Below, in pieces: positions 24,102-35,200 of a stretch of DNA of 64,000 nt; position 1 is the stretch's first letter, and the number at the start of each line of letters is the position of its first letter. This stretch comes from Armillaria gallica (taxonomy: Eukaryota; Basidiomycota; Agaricomycetes; Agaricales; Physalacriaceae). The stretch lies in the NCBI GenBank assembly GCA_037576215.1, contig JBANDB010000003.1, forward strand, positions 4,402,001-4,466,000, given 5' to 3'. Position numbers and translations under genes: made by a program. The notes beneath the pieces are model-generated. The model did no database searches, was not told where the DNA came from, and saw only the letters and a list, made by a program, of their open reading frames with translations.

Positions 24102-25941
24102 ATGTCGCGGCGCCAAAATCGCGTCTCCCCCCTCGCTATCGTCCTGCCCCAGCCTCCGCTCCCTCGTCGCCGTTCATCTCTTCTTTCTACTGGCTCAGCT
24201 TCCTCAACGCCCAGGACTCCCCGTTCATCGGCTTGCGGCTCACCGAACTGGTTCCTCAAAGCAAACAATAGAAAGAGTTCAGACAGTTGGAATAGCTCAA
24301 ATCAGGATTTTGGAGACGATGTAGAGACTGCTGAATGGAAGGCTGACCATATTTTATTGCTGTCACGGGTGCGTCGCTGTCTTCGTTATCAAGTACCGCG
24401 CTCATTGTCTATGTAGACCCTAGATGCTCTTCCTTCCCATCTAGTCACTCCTTTTAATGGACCTATCCCTCCTTCTAACCTCCTCGATAAGATTGCTCGA
24501 GGCGTTGCCCAAGCTAAGGGGCCCAATGACTGGCCGTTTTCCCTCCGTGCAACTCGCGTAAAACTCATTGAGATCGCTCGCACACGCGCCAAAGAGGAAG
24601 CCAAGGTATACGCGGACGAGAATGATGATTATTTCTTTCGTGGTGGGGAATCCGAACTTCCTGCTGTTGGAAAGAAACCCCGTCGTCCCTTATACCGGCA
24701 ATCCAGTATGGACTTTCTCTATGGGTCCATCTCTGAAGATCAGGACGAGCACGACAATATTACGCGGTGCGTCATTGCTCAGCCTTGCTTCTGGCTTGTC
24801 TGTATTAAATTTTATTGTTTCCAGCTTGTCCAACCGTCTTCAGCGAACGTCAGATTGCCTTGTCTCACCGACCACGTCCTATCATCCGTATTCGCGGACG
24901 CGAACGACGAATCATCTTTCCCAACGCCGTTCAGCTTCGCCGCCTCGTCCTAGTCATCTTCCGTCCCTCCTTAGCCCATCTACACCCAGTACCTCGACTC
25001 TCACTACCCTCACTACCCTATCTTCCTCATGTTCACATCATAGGCGTTCTGCTGGATCCACTCTTTCGTCCATGACCTCCAACGAGTCCTTGAGTAGTGT
25101 CGATGCCAAACTGTCATATCATCAGCTCCTGCCTTCTTCCATGGCTTCCGCTACGGATCCACGCGTCCAGCGTGTCCGTCGATCAGAATCATTTTGCGGG
25201 CCCTCAGCCTCCGTTAACGATCATGCTGCTTTCATTCAGCCTGCAACACCTGCGCCCGTACGACAGTCGATTAAGCGTGCTCCGTCTTTCGGTGCTGCGG
25301 CGCAAGAATTTAAGGAGAGTAATCGAGCGAGGGTCGCTAATGACCTCGGTCTTCTTGGAATGGAATCTCCCATTGATGCGACCTCATATCCTTCTTCCGA
25401 TGAAGAGGAGAAGAAGAGGAGCAGACATGTTAAGAAGGCAAGGACCAAGAATATTGTTACAGCATCACCGCCTCTTTTGCAACCATCTTCATCTACCTCT
25501 ACCCCCGAAGTCAAGGCCAAAGGCACGAAGAAGTGTAGAGAGCGGAAAGATCCTGGTCGTGGCAAGACGGATAGTGATCGGTCGTCTTCTAATGCCAATC
25601 TTGGCAGTGGAAGGCAGCCAACGTCACAAAGGCCAGCTCAGCGCATGAGTCTCCAGCGAAATCCCAGTATCTTTGGGGCGGAACTTCCTCATCTCCATAT
25701 TCCGCCTCCGGCCGATCATCAAATGCAAATAGATTCCATCCACATGGGTCCTAGCACGGCGAAGAAGACTCCTACCCTTCGTCGGGTACGGCGATTGGGC
25801 CTTGCGCCTTCGAGACGGATATCGTTTGGAAGTCTTGTTGTTCCCGAGGATAGCGTGGTGTCACGTTTTGATCACGGTCACGACGCAGATGTCGAAGAAG
25901 ATGGCGAAACTGGGCTGGGTAGTGCCTTTCAACTGAGATAA
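24102..25941 (+). CDS. Ser/Arg-rich disordered protein of unknown function
   Basis: Three exons with introns at about 24370-24417 and 24769-24823. The N-terminal part has an ordered-looking segment ('ETAEWKADHILLLSRTLDAL', 'HLVTPFNGPIPPSNLLDKIA', 'GPNDWPFSLRATRVKLIEIA'), then 'KKPRRPLYRQSSMDFLYGSI'. The rest is very rich in Ser, Thr, Pro and Arg, with several RxxS sites that could be phosphorylated, and ends 'RISFGSLVVPEDSVVSRFDH' followed by an acidic tail. Length is about 570 residues. I do not recognise a domain. Three exons join in frame at clear splice sites, so it is very likely a real gene. Confidence 0.75.
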
Positions 25942-28144
25942 AATCTCGTGTTCGAGCGGGGAATCCATTCTCGGTTTCTAGATTTCTGGAAGGTTGAGGT
26001 GAATACCTCTTTCACACAGTCTGGCGTATCTGACAATCATTTCCAGTCTTCCGTCACGCTCTTCGGTCGGCCAAGATCGTACACAGTTAAAACGTCCCCC
26101 TCAATATCATTGCAAACATCTATCTCACGCAAATACATTGTAACTGCCGTCCCACTATCGGCTCGACAACTCCACTCTCATTTTCTAGCATTATCAATCA
26201 ATGTCATACGTGACAATCTGTCTCTCGTTGTTCAATTGTTTTCATCTCCTCCCATCTTACCTCTCTTTCTGATCAAAATTGATGTCGGAATCAACGATCC
26301 TCCTGTTGACACCTTTTCCTATTGACCTCTCCCGATCGTTGGTGCGCCACCTATCGACCTGCCGCCACAATACCGTTGTAACGGTTGTAACATCACACTC
26401 ATATTAGCATCTTGGCTTCGCATACCATTGCCACTGCCATCACCACCACTCTTTCAGTATCCTATCGGCTCTCCGAAAAGCCCATATCCCTGGTGCTTCC
26501 ATCGCTCATTGCATTATTAACCAAATATCAACTTCTCGATCACACACTCCCTCATTCCAATCATCTTTCTTCCCTCTTGGCCATCTACTCCTGGATTGCT
26601 CGCCAGGTACTGCGGGCGTGTACAATATCTAGTGTTCTGCACTCGCGCGCTTATAGCGCTTTTTTCCTTTCCATTTGCGTGTTATCCGATGCTTCAATTA
26701 CTGCGACAACCCTGAAACCGCTTCTACTTTCTGTTTGCTGTATGTATTATTAGGTTCATTTATTTTTCTTCTGGTTTTTTCGATTACAGATATATAGATG
26801 CTGACTGATTGCACTGGTTCCATTCACCGCCTCTTCCAATCTTTGTTTCACATATCAATGCTCGCGATTTTCTTGTTGACATACGCGTTCCACTCTTGTT
26901 CTTGATCAATCAATATACTGATGCTTCCCTGCTGCGGATATCGAATTCGTGTTCTTCGTCTTGTCCAGACCTGTTCGGAACTAAGTTCGGAACCGGGATA
27001 AAGTTTGGGAGCGCACTGCTTTGAAAACGCCGTGCTTTTTTATTGGGGTTCCTGGATCCAAGCCGCCTCGAGGCATAATGAATTCGGAAGGTTAAACTAC
27101 TTGCGGAAACGTTGGTAGGTCCTCGCGGACCGAGCTCTGTAAATACAAACAACAATTCCCAAAGCTGTCCTTTGATATTACTAAGAACGCGCTTTTGCAT
27201 TTTTTGCGGTGGTTGACGGGAATAACAAAATTCATTATCGATTCATCAGACAATACTGTATTATTTCGACCGGTAATTCACATAACGCGTAACAGCCGCC
27301 TGTGAAGTGAATCTCTCGGTATATCGTGACACATAACAAAGGACAATGAAGTTGGTAACCTACAATATAACCTACAACTATCAAAAACACGACTTTTGCG
27401 CCTCCAAAATACTTTTTCGGTGCCAATACATCACCATGGTGTTTTTATGCCTTGTGAGATCCAGTATGAAGCATTATAGGTAGTACTCATTGTTGGCAAG
27501 GGTTGGTGGAGACCAGCAGGGTGTCCCCCACAACACAATTGTACAACTCGGCGAAATTATCATCATAATCTTAGTTGATGTGGTGATGGCGCTTGCTCGG
27601 ATCCTGCGAAGCTAATTTCCTAACCATAACGCATAACATTGAGCGCTGAACTTATAGTCAATTGACCATATGCCATAATGCGCAACACCCCATGAAGCTA
27701 CGGTCGAAATAGTACAGTATATGCAATTTTGCGTAATATTCGAGAACCGAGGACGTCGTGACGGACATAGTAATTGAGAAAGTCTCCCGTAGGGTCTGAG
27801 TTAGCTGTGAGTTGACTGCTGCTGTGACCGTTGACACGGGTCAAGTATTATTGAAGTAAGTAGGTCATGATGTTGATGTAGTAGGCGGAGACTTATCCAA
27901 GACGAGCGAGCAATAGTATGGCCAAGCCTACAAGGCAAATAAGGAGCAAGGACTAGTACGATGGCACTGGACCTATGCAGTGGTACTACTTCACTTCTTT
28001 GACTAGCCGGAATCGAAACCGCATCTCAAACATAGGGCGAACAATTCTATTTCAAAGAACGACGCTATTTCTGAGTGATAGCAATTAGCATCGAATTTAA
28101 AGAGAAAGATGGATGAGCTGGCATACAGGTCTGCCTCCGGTTGT
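25942..28144. other. Long intergenic region, pyrimidine-rich first part
   Basis: About 2.2 kb without a supported gene. From about 26000 to 26760 the plus strand is strikingly C/T-rich and G-poor, as in long untranslated regions or promoters of plus-strand transcripts. Short frames here (for example 26412-26753 and, on the other strand, 27235-27426) begin at non-ATG codons and have no family support. The rest, 26760-28140, shows nothing I can name. Confidence 0.4.
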
Positions 28145-28479
28145 TCAGTGCTCGCTCCCGCTTGGTATATGCGTCGCGGCAAACTCTTCCTCAAGCTCTT
28201 GTCGAGCCTGTCGGCGTTCTGCTAGCTCTAGCTTCTTCTGCGCGATAATACCGCCAGCCTTTTGATCCCACTGCCACGCAAGGTATCCAAAGGTCCCCCA
28301 AGCACCCATTGACACGGCATGCGCCGTCATGTCTGTATTGGTCACTGTGAGACGTGTGTGCCGAATTAAAGTAACATTGACGCACTATCAAACAGATTTC
28401 GTTTCTGAATTCCAAGTTGGCCAAGCCTGGCTGCAAGGCCGAAGAGGGAGAACCCTAGGACATTTGCGAACAACGACAT
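28145..28479 (-). CDS. Small membrane-anchored protein, possibly mitochondrial
   Basis: Two exons give about 97 residues: MSLFANVLGFSLFGLAARLG and 'QLGIQKRNLF' spliced to 'DMTNTDMTAHAVSMGAWG', then 'TFGYLAWQWDQKAGGIIAQK' and a charged helix ending 'ATHIPSGSEH'. There are two weakly hydrophobic segments (about residues 2-20 and 40-60) and a C-terminal coiled helix rich in Glu/Arg/Gln. The layout of a short N-terminal hydrophobic helix, a second helix with Trp/Tyr and a charged tail is typical of small accessory proteins of mitochondrial inner-membrane complexes, but I cannot assign it to one. The intron (about 28392-28350) has clean GT-AG ends, which supports a real gene. It is head-to-head with the TPR gene at 168 bp. 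Confidence 0.7.
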
Positions 28480-28647
28480 TTTGGTTGTTCAGTACAAGGC
28501 CGGGAAGGGGCGACCTTTCCGATGGCGTTGAGAACAAACAAAGGTAAACTCTTCGCGAAAGGCGCCGCCACTGTGCCTGCTTTCTTTACCCGATTCTATT
28601 ACTTACAGCAGACTGCGCTCGACGTTCAAGACGTAAAATAGCTGACA

Positions 28648-29641
28648 ATGTCTTCTACCGATAAATTAGAAACGGGCAAGCAGCACAAGGAGACCGGTGA
28701 TCAGGCTTTCAAGACGGGGGACTACAAAGCAGGTGTGGACTTCTGTGTGGCCTATTCGCGCCGTTGCTGACTTCAGCTTCTCTCCCTTAGCGTTGTCCGC
28801 ATACTACATGGTATTTTACTCTCTCGTCTCCAACATGAATTCGGTGGCGCTGATGGCATGAAGGCTTTAATGTATCTTCAAGGGCTCGACAAGTGTGTTC
28901 AATTCTTGACACTTGTTTCAATGCCTTACTGACAGGTTGCTCTAGGAACGCCATCCCTGGCATGTCGGTCACGCCTTCTCGAGCAGAAGAAGAAAATGCC
29001 GACAAGAAACTGTCCGAGGTCACCGTTCTCAGTTCATCGCCACCTGCTCGTATTGATTTTTGTTCTAGATCGATGAGATCATAAGCAAGATTTATGGAAA
29101 CATGTCAGCGTGCCACTTCTCTCAACAGAACTGGAAGCGCACGATCGAGACCGCAGACAAGGTCTGTACGTCTTAATGATTTAGTATAAGCGCTGACCGC
29201 TCTTCTCAGGCGCTCACGAAGAATGAGAAGAATTATAAAGCTCTGTTTCGAAAGGGGAAGGCTTTAGGTGAACAAGGATATATCGAGAGAGCTATCAAGA
29301 TTCTGGAAGACCTGAAGAAGAAGAGCCCAGAAGGTCAGTGTTCTGAGTCAAGACTTCCCAACTTTGTTTAACTTTCTTCTTAACCCAGATGGACCCAAAG
29401 CTGATGCCGAGATCGCGCGTCTTAACGCTCTTGATAAAGCACGCGCTAAGGTCGAGCGACAGAAATTGAAAGGTCCGTCGGTATGCTGTGGTGGCGCTAT
29501 TAGGGATCTGATCTTGTTATTGTCCTAGGCTTCTTGACACGGGAGCGAGAGCCAAAGTCGAAATCAAAGGCGGCGGCGACGACAGACCACGAGGAAGAGA
29601 TCGAGAATATCGTTTCCCCTGGCGTCGCGAGCTCATCCTAA
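28648..29641 (+). CDS. Tetratricopeptide-repeat protein
   Basis: Seven or eight short exons. The spliced protein starts MSSTDKLETGKQHKETGDQA and has TPR helices: 'AFKTGDYKAALSAYYMALMY', 'LQGLDKNAIPG', 'NMSACHFSQQNWKRTIETAD', 'KALTKNEKNYKALFRKGKAL', 'GEQGYIERAIKILEDLKKKS' and 'EIARLNALDKARAKVERQKL'. Two small introns (about 28810-28862 and 28893-28946) must be removed; leaving them in creates stops. Length is about 230 residues. The layout resembles the three-TPR clamp with a following helix found in Hsp90/Hsp70 co-chaperones and the TPR part of immunophilins, but no isomerase domain is present. The role is inferred as a co-chaperone-like adaptor. Confidence 0.82.
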
Positions 29642-29817
29642 CCCTCTTTCTGTCGTTCTGGGGTCTTTCGTTCTGTTGTTCATGTTCTGATGTCGCAAAT
29701 GTATTTACAGCTTCCTGCTCTCAAAGATTTTCAATGTATCACACGAACTACACAAGTGCATAGTACAATTATATTATTGTGAACTTCTCCTTTGTTTCTG
29801 ACTCTGATGCATCATTA

Positions 29818-31188
29818 TTATACTAACGTTACAACAGCCGTGTCGACAAATTGGCTGACATCAAACTCTCCGTTGACTACCCCAGCCTTTTGAAGGACGC
29901 TGTCGACATTTGTGAGCTTGAGATCATGTCCTAACAGAAATTTATACAACCTTAGGGTGTCAGTGATGACCTTAGTTTCGATGGTTAAGCAATCATCCGG
30001 ATAACCGACGGTTTTCATCCACGCCTGAAATTGAAAGTGGGGTGTATATGTAAGATATGTGGTCTAGATGCCAGAGGAGAGCTTGCCAATATATCTTCTT
30101 CCGGATACCCGAACTGAGTCTTGATAAATTCTACATTACGGCTTGCACGGCTGTCGGGAGAATCAAAAGCTTTGACATAGGTGGACAGCGACGTCAAAAA
30201 CTCTCGAAGATCGTCAGGTGGGGTCGTCGGTCGAGCTGCAATCAGCCAGGACGGCCAGGGGGTCGGCACCGAGCCAATCTACGCGCACGCTGATATCAGT
30301 ATTGTGACCGATGACCGGCAAGATGGCGCTCACAAAACGGCATTCCTTCGCGTCGACGAATGGCTTCGTGGTGAACCATTCCCACATGAAAGCGCTTGTT
30401 GATCCATCGTTAACGGATTTGATAAGTCCGTGGATGTCGTTATTGACTTCGTGACTTGATATGAGATGTTTATTATATAATGTGAAGACATTAGAATCCT
30501 ACTCTTGAATTGAAGGTCTTCCGATGGCCAGCCCTGTTGTAGAGCCATCACATACGCCATGGTCTGGCTTCCGCTGAAGATGCCGCGTTAGAGTTGAACT
30601 AGTAGCAAATTGAACTGGGCCAAAGATTGACCTTCCTTGTCGTGAGATTCCTATTGTCGTGTCTTTGAGATCAGCAATTGAGTTGTACTTGGACTCAGTT
30701 CCCGTAATAACGGCCCTACAACAAGACGGTCAGGCAGGGGGCGTCTGAGACGCACTGGTAGATGCTTACCAGTTCAACGGTGTTGAGACATAGCTGCCTA
30801 CCAACTTGTAGGCCTTGGATCCGTTAGCGATGCCAGAGATGAGCGGGTCTGTAAGTGCGCTGGATACGAGAAATATAATCAATTACTGAGCGATGAGTAT
30901 CAGTCTCGGGTATAGACCCACATCGCAACATCAATCTCATCGTTTGTGAGACGCGAGATCAATTGTCCGGTGCCGCCTAGACAGATGAAGTCGGCTTTGA
31001 GGTTCGCGCAAAGTATAATTGAGATTTAACTTGGACATTCGACCAGAGTGAAGGTCTTGTTCTGGTCTGCCTGGGCATATTGCAGCAATGGGGAAGAGAA
31101 GTGCTCTCGAACTAAGGTGAAGTAAGATTTGAGAACCGCAAGTACAAAAGGAGAAATAATGCAGACCGTATCCAATCCTGAGTGGCAT
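29818..31188 (-). CDS. Ca3427-like periplasmic-binding-fold protein
   Basis: About eight exons on the minus strand. Spliced, the protein starts MPLRIGYVREHFSSPLLQYA, then 'QADQNKTFTLVECPSGGTGQ', 'LISRLTNDEIDVAI', 'ALTDPLISGIANGSKAYKLV' and 'GSYVSTPLNWAVITGTESKY', with a C-terminal region ending 'GEFDVSQFVDTAVVTLV'. This is the type 2 periplasmic-binding-protein fold of the uncharacterised fungal family named after Candida Ca3427. It resembles bacterial substrate-binding subunits (nitrate/sulfonate/thiamine-precursor class) but has no signal peptide and no ABC partners nearby. The ligand and role are unknown. Length is about 300 residues. It is head-to-head with the TERT gene across 1.07 kb. 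Confidence 0.82.
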
Positions 31189-32258
31189 GACTGACTGAAA
31201 GTAAAAGGTCAGTTATCTATCTGGGAAGTTCCCGAGAAGATTGCAGAGCCCCGGTCCTGAGCTTTGGCACATGAGAAGATGGTCGCCGCAGGACCAAGGG
31301 TCAATAATTCACGACTACATCGATGAAGAGACACATCTTCAAAAGACCGACTTACGATTTCTTTCGTCCTCGTAGATATCGATAGTGTGTAAAATGATAT
31401 CGGTGTTTTGAGTGGAAAACTGGATTGATTGGCCATCTCCGCTGATACAGCTCAGGTAAATAGAAGTAAACTACTCCTACCGACCTCGATGGCTCATTGT
31501 AGAAAGTAGTGACGGTGATAGCAACATTATCTACTAGCGCATGAGCCCGAAGTGATAGCGAATGTGCACATTCCCTCTAAATCCTGACAAGCTACCGTAA
31601 TCCTGATCGTCGCAGACTAGCTGCGCCTCGCTGACATCAGCTGCAGATGATGTCGACCCGGGATAACGAGGGTCAAGAAATATGGCTGTCACACTGCAAT
31701 GGCATTACAGAGCGATAAATGCCAATGGAGGTTGCAAGGATGCATGGAAGAAGAATAAATGAACTGAAGGCAAATCCGCGGCTCCTTGAACAATATCACT
31801 CGAAGGATAAGACAATTCCCTCAATGACATCTTCCCTGGCAAGGAGGGACTTGTGCTATAGTCGATATGGTGCAATGTTATGAAAAGAGGGAGGACTGCC
31901 ATGTAAGACATAGCTGAGACATTGCGACAAGAACAGTGTTCAAAGTCAATGACGAGTTTGAGCGAAAGGGAGTGTTAGGGATGAAGAAATAGCGAGTTAT
32001 GAAGTATTCGTGGTGGTGGTTGCTCGTGGAACCTTTGCTCATGTCGAGAATGACTGATGAACCGATAAGGTGTGGGTACCGTCCGACGTACCATCCTACT
32101 GGCGGCTAGAACAAGGCTTCAGTAGGTGGAAAGATCGAGAACGGCAAACCCCGGGCCGACATCCACTTGCCACTCACTCCACAACTGTTACATTGCACAA
32201 GTTCGGTACTTCAAATCCTCCGCGCCTGCTCTTGATTTTTTAGTTCTATTTTCAATTT
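31189..32258. other. Intergenic between PBP-like gene and TERT
   Basis: A 1.07-kb head-to-head gap that must hold both promoters. It contains one copy (31414-31460 and beyond) of a sequence repeated just after the TERT stop codon. No coding sequence is supported. Confidence 0.45.
31414..31460 (+). repeat. Imperfect direct repeat flanking TERT, left copy
   Basis: A 47-bp ungapped match (38 of 47 identical by eye) to 36937-36983, running from 'gaaaact' to 'tcaggtaaa'. Weaker gapped similarity continues to a shared 'cattgta' near 31495. Both copies have the same orientation. Confidence 0.65.
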
Positions 32259-35200
32259 ATGGAAACAGCAGCGAGCTCAACGATCTCGTCATCAATACTT
32301 CGAAGCTATTACCCCAACATCAAGACATTGGACACCTACCTTCGCGATGTTTTGAATAGTGACGCGATTCCGGATTGGTCTCTGGTCGCTCCGGGTGACT
32401 CTGAGCAATACAAGTATCTCGTAAAAGAGTCTTTTGTTGCTATAAAGCAAAGCACGCCATCGTCATCGCGTCAGAGCTTGAAGGTCGAAACACCTAGGGC
32501 CGATATAATTGAGGTGAGCGTTACTCGGCCATGATAGCAACACTACATAACTCAGCTGCTTTTAAGACTATACGTCAAGCTCAGAAAGTCATATTCAAGA
32601 AAAAATCGTCGGCAAATATCATAACGTTGGGATACTACTACCGCGTTCGTCCACCACGTTACTTGAGTATCACCTTGCTACTTTTTTATGCGTTTCCCCT
32701 AGGATAACAAAGTAATTCCTCGAAATCATGGAATGGCGCGTCCAGGAGTCGAAAACAACAACATGAACACTATCGTCACGTCGTTGCAGGGTGAAGAGTG
32801 GAAATTGCTCTTAGCACGGCAAGTTTTAATTCTCATAGTGTTGGATCTGTCACCAACTGATTCTTCACATAGGATTGGCGAAGACGCAATGATGCATCTT
32901 CTGACAGAAACCGCTATATTTCTTTCTTTGCCCAATAACTGTTTTTGTCAAATGACGGGGGAGCCTCTGATTAACTTGTCGCCGCCTCGTCTGCCCATGG
33001 ATCCTGGAATTTCGTCACCCGGAAAGCGATTGACAAAGCTTCCCTCCCTCGACGACAGGCCCACTAAGCTTCAGAGAACAGATTCCAGCTATGGGTCACG
33101 TCAGTGGAATGACCCCAGTGCTACACTAAAGACTGTGGTGTATGTGTCATTCATCTTGAGTACATCATCCGGCTGATAAAGACACAGGGCTTCCCCTGCT
33201 GATGTTACAATTTGTCGTACTAGATTATTCTTTGCGAGGCCAGCAACAATACCCCATACGAATCAGATACTGTGCGGATTTCAGCCGAATCGTTCGTAAA
33301 TTTGCTGCCCAGATGTTGCGGAGCACTAAATATTATCAGACATTCTCAATAGGCTCATACCCAGTTATCCAATAGTCGGACAGCTGAATAGCGATAAGAT
33401 GCCTGACTACGATCCACGACAACAACAAGAAAAAGCTCGTCACCTGTCAAAATACATTTTCCCTCGACAATATGGACTGTCAAGTGTTTTCACGTTCAAG
33501 ACTTCGAAGTGGGGCCCAGCGACGACACCCACCTTCACCGATCGGGGAGCTGAAATTCGAGTACGACAACTGACTGTATCTTTCGCCCGTTTATTGATCA
33601 TATTACAGCCATCGAAGACTCCCAAGCGTTTGAAGGAAACATTGAATCACCTTGATACACTTATATGGAGACACGGCAAGTGCAAATACAAGCTGCTTCA
33701 CGACCAAGTTTGCCCTTCAAAGGTACCAAGTTTTCATGTGTCGAACAGAGCGGCATTGTGTATCTCTGCTACAATTAGGTTGCTACAAAGTCAGAAAAGC
33801 CGCTAGAGAGCAGTGTGATACTAGTAAGGAATCGTTGTTTCGCTCTGAACTTGGATGACAGGTATCGCAGGAGCTGTTGTCGGAGGAAACCTCTCAGCTT
33901 CAGTCTCAAGCGTCGCTGGGGGAAGTTTCATTGGATTCAGCTGGGAATTCCATTTTTCCAATTGGTCTCACGCAAGCCAGAAGATACGCTGAAAGCAAAC
34001 CACGTTTCGTAGAATTTTCGTGTAGTCATTTTGAGGTAGGCGACCGATATATACGCACATCGTGTCTGATTATCTTTTTAGGTATATCGGTATGTGCTTA
34101 TGGTCACGCAGCAAGTCATACCACATGAGTTCTGGGGGAGCGACAACAACTTCAAACAAATATGTCGTAGTATGTTGGTCGCTGATCAAATGTTTAACTA
34201 TTCTTTTCTAGTATTGACAAGAGCCCTTTCAGATGTACGAGAGTTCATATCTTTGCGGCGCTTCGAAACATTGTCTTTGCATCACATTCTCCAAGGATTC
34301 AGTACATCCGACTGTGAATGGCTGACGCCACCAGGGAGCGGAGAAAAGCAGACACGCATCAGCGTCTCTGACGCTGCTAAGCGGCGAGAGTTGCTAGAAG
34401 ATTTCTTATACTGGTATTTCGACTCCTTCGTATTATCGCTACTGAAGGTGAGTCTAATCACTCTGCATTAAAGTTTGCGTAGTCTGACAAGGACAGACAA
34501 CATTCTTCGTAACAGAGTCCTCGGCGTTCAAAAATAAAGTCTTGTACTTTCGTCAGGATGACTGGAAAGTGCTTTGCGAGCCACTTCTAGACCGTCTGAC
34601 TAGCGGAACGTTTGAGAAGATGAAAAAAGTTAGTTCAATCTCAACTTCAATTGAGAACTGCTTACACGCCTCGATCAACAGTCTGAAGCTGAAGAAATTC
34701 TTCGCCAACGCAAACTAGGATACTCTTTTGTTCGTCTCCTACCCAAAGAAACGGGCGTTCGGCCGATCGCGAATTTGAGACGGAAGCAGGTCGCCATCGA
34801 GGTGAGCCCGCAGCTTTCCAATACCGTTTCTGGTAGCTGACCAACCTATAGGGAGGCCTTAATTCCTCAGAGCAATCAATCAACCAGATACTTCAGGTCG
34901 CGTTCAAGATTCTCACATACGAAAGAGTTCGTGCTAGGCATTTATACTGGATGAAGACTAACTCAACCTACACAGAAAACGCGATCTCACTTGCTGGGCG
35001 CATCTGTGTTAGGAAGTGACGATGTCTATGTCAGACTCAGAAGCTTCAAGGACCAGCTCGTGCGAGGATATGGAAACGAATTGTGAGCGTTATCTTTGCC
35101 GGCGTCTACCTCTGCTGATGCTGTTGAAGACCCAAATTGTATTTCGTCAAAGTTGATGTTCAAGCCTGCTTTGATACCATTGATCAAGCAAAGCTGCTTA

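Noticed and set aside
26412..26753. 113-residue hydrophobic plus-strand frame
   Set aside because: It begins at TTG, lies in C/T-rich sequence that gives Ser/Leu/Thr by composition alone, and has no family similarity.
27235..27426. 63-residue minus-strand frame with a possible membrane helix and several Cys
   Set aside because: It starts at TTG rather than ATG, and no splice partner or homologue is apparent.
27995..28100. tRNA-like T-arm sequence on the minus strand (ggtttcgattcc)
   Set aside because: The loop is one base too long, the T-stem has two mismatches, and no acceptor or anticodon stem could be drawn around it.
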